This document shows positions 22,498 through 24,020 of a stretch of DNA of 24,020 nt, in pieces. Made by a program: the position numbers and the translations under genes. The stretch is from positions 1 to 24,020 of the forward strand of contig JAKPQT010000734.1 of assembly GCA_029555885.1 (NCBI GenBank), written 5' to 3'. The notes beneath the pieces are model-generated. The model ran no database searches. It had not been told where the DNA came from and saw nothing but the letters and a program-made list of their open reading frames with translations. Positions within the stretch are counted from its first letter, which is position 1. Each line of letters opens with the position of its first letter. The DNA is from Chloroflexota bacterium (lineage in GTDB: Bacteria; Chloroflexota; Anaerolineae; CG2-30-64-16).

Positions 22498-24020
22498 TCA
22501 TTCCGCCACGGTCCGCGCATCCATCGAACGGGCCAGCACCATCCCCTCTTCCTCGTTCACCCGGCTCAGGATCAGCCCGCCGACGATGAAGAAGACAATC
22601 AACGAGACGATGCTCAGGCGGCTGCTGCCGAAGAGTTGGCCGACCACCGCGAACATCAGCGGGCCGACCAGCCCCGCGAACTTCGAGCTCATGTCGTAGA
22701 AGCCGAAGAACTCCGCGGTCTGCGCCTTGGGGACCATGTTGCCGAACAACGAGCGGCTCAAGGCCTGGCTGCCGCCCTGCACCAGCCCGACCATGACGGC
22801 CAGCAGCCAGAACTCGACTGCGGTTGCCATGAAGTAACCCCAGATGGACACCAGGCAGTAGACGGCGAGCGCGACCAGGATGGCGTTCTTGGTGTTGATG
22901 CGTTGCGCGACGCCGGCCAGCAGCCGGCGCCCCACGAAGTGGGCCAGCAAGAAGGCCACGACCTGATTGACGAGCACGATGCCCACGGCCACCGGCCCGC
23001 TGGTGACGCCGAACCGCGGGGCCAGGAAGCCGATCAGCGGGATGGTCAGCGCGTTGTAGAGCACCATGCTGAGGAAGAAGGCCTGGTTGGGGTCCTCGCG
23101 CCGCGGCAGCCGGCCAAACAGCAGCGAAAACGGGATGCCCACGAACTGTGTCAGCAGGAGCGCGCCGATCAGGTCCGTCTGGCCGATGCCGATCTCCGCG
23201 CCGTAAATGGTCGCCATCTTGATGATCGTGCCGATGCCGTCGTTGTAAATCCAGAAGGCGATGATAAAGACGAGCAACTGGCGGTACAGGCGCAGCTCGC
23301 GGAACGTGGTTGCCAGCCGCGCGAAACCGCCGCGTATCGGGTTGGCGGGCCGCTCCGCCAGCAGCCGCGAAGTCGGCGGCTCCGGCACGTTGCGGAAGAG
23401 TGGAATCGAGAAGATGGCCCACCACAGGCCGACGCTGAACAGGCTGAGCCGGGTCGCCATCTCCGTGCCGCCGATGCCGAAGCGCGCGCCCAGGGCCGTG
23501 ATGCCCAGCGCGTCCGGCATCTGGATCATCAGCACGTTGATGGCCAGCAGGATGCCGCCGCCGAGATAGCCCATCGCGTAGCCGCGCGCGGAAACCATGT
23601 CGATTTCGTCGGCTTTGGCGATGTGGGGCAGCAGCGAATCATAGAAGATGATCGAGCCGGAGAAGCCGATTTCACCGATGATATAGAGCACTGCGGCCAG
23701 CACCCAGTCGCCGGTGCCGATGAAAACCATCAACGCGGCAGCCAGGATGCCCGGCATGGCGAACGCGGCGAGAAAGCGCTTCTTGGAGCCGCCGTAGTCC
23801 GCAATGGCCCCTAACACGGGCGCGGCCACGGCGACGAGCAGCATCCCGATGGTGCTGATGATGCCCCAGGTGCTGCTGGCCTGCACGGGCGTCAGCACGC
23901 CCTTGGCGGCCACGGTGCTGAAGAACACGGGCAACACCGCAGCCATCGCGGTGGTCGCGAAGGCCGAGTTGGCCCAGTCGTACATCACCCAGGAGTTGAC
24001 GATGCTGCGCTTCGACTGAG
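22498..24020 (-). CDS. UMF1-type MFS transporter, 5' end off the window
   Basis: The frame is open to the right edge, where it reads SKRSIVNSWVMYDWANSAF. The YDWANSAFATT motif is the N-terminal hallmark of the UMF1/Atg22-like MFS family, and in that family a few more residues usually come before it, so the true start is probably just outside. GTG 23988 and ATG 23985 inside the motif are unlikely starts. About 12 membrane segments follow, with GAIADYGGSKKRF as the loop 2-3 signature and a second-half motif around QGGSQALSRSLFGNMVPKAQTAEFFGFYDMSSKFAG, also typical of the family. The substrate is unknown; amino-acid export is known for the Atg22 branch. It ends 95 bases before the glpX start. 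Confidence 0.85.
   Translation of the reverse strand, partial: QSKRSIVNSWVMYDWANSAFATTAMAAVLPVFFSTVAAKGVLTPVQASSTWGIISTIGMLLVAVAAPVLGAIADYGGSKKRFLAAFAMPGILAAALMVFIGTGDWVLAAVLYIIGEIGFSGSIIFYDSLLPHIAKADEIDMVSARGYAMGYLGGGILLAINVLMIQMPDALGITALGARFGIGGTEMATRLSLFSVGLWWAIFSIPLFRNVPEPPTSRLLAERPANPIRGGFARLATTFRELRLYRQLLVFIIAFWIYNDGIGTIIKMATIYGAEIGIGQTDLIGALLLTQFVGIPFSLLFGRLPRREDPNQAFFLSMVLYNALTIPLIGFLAPRFGVTSGPVAVGIVLVNQVVAFLLAHFVGRRLLAGVAQRINTKNAILVALAVYCLVSIWGYFMATAVEFWLLAVMVGLVQGGSQALSRSLFGNMVPKAQTAEFFGFYDMSSKFAGLVGPLMFAVVGQLFGSSRLSIVSLIVFFIVGGLILSRVNEEEGMVLARSMDARTVAE

Noticed and set aside
22339..23814. 491-residue frame opposite the UMF1 transporter
   Set aside because: It has repetitive His/Asp/Gln/Arg composition with no domain; the other strand encodes a clear MFS protein.
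1..24020. CRISPR arrays, insertion sequences, prophage or toxin-antitoxin genes
   Set aside because: I saw no regularly spaced repeats, transposase, integrase or toxin/antitoxin-like pairs; the region reads as core chromosome.

Overview
The window is a GC-rich bacterial chromosome segment with tightly packed housekeeping genes around a probable replication origin. There are no phage genes, transposases, CRISPR arrays, rRNAs or tRNAs that I can recognise. The YidC is short (no large periplasmic domain), is made as a lipoprotein and sits with YidD and Jag. There is also a DUF951 protein, a class II (GlpX) fructose bisphosphatase and a UMF1-type transporter. Together these suggest a Chloroflexota-like (Anaerolineae-like) organism or another monoderm lineage. 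This placement is inferred from protein style only.

Left part (1-3540, + strand): the 3' end of urocanate hydratase (hutU), a membrane-anchored DUF4097-like protein, then dnaA behind a long leader. dnaA ends at a strong intrinsic terminator. It is followed by three exact DnaA boxes and one near-match, all in one orientation, which mark a likely oriC. dnaN is not next to dnaA.

3539-6242 (- strand): a four-gene unit made of a tandem RAM (Lrp/AsnC ligand-domain) protein without an HTH, a small zinc-ribbon protein, a GT4 glycosyltransferase and a Wzz-like chain-length protein. The last three genes overlap by a few bases. 6552-11336 (+ strand): a PhoU-like protein, a 395-residue coiled-coil protein of unknown role, selB with an in-frame 15-bp tandem repeat in its GTPase domain, and a SAM methyltransferase.

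11385-18492 (- strand): two operons. The first is pfkB-type sugar kinase, parA, parB, YtcJ-like amidohydrolase. The second is the classic rpmH-rnpA-yidD-yidC-jag cluster, driven by a perfect-consensus sigma-70 promoter and ending in an intrinsic terminator. The rpmH leader holds a terminator-like hairpin. 18613-24020 (- strand): glpX, rnd, DUF951 and an MFS exporter form one unit, preceded by a UMF1-type MFS gene that runs off the right edge.

Regulation visible by eye: five promoters carry an extended -10 (TGn before the hexamer). Two of them, upstream of the pfkB-par operon and of glpX, share an identical 15-bp core. I did not find a clear novel multi-gene system. The most interesting items are the selB repeat expansion, the origin architecture, the rpmH leader hairpin, the tandem-RAM/zinc-ribbon/glycan operon and two copies of a hairpin-forming interspersed repeat.
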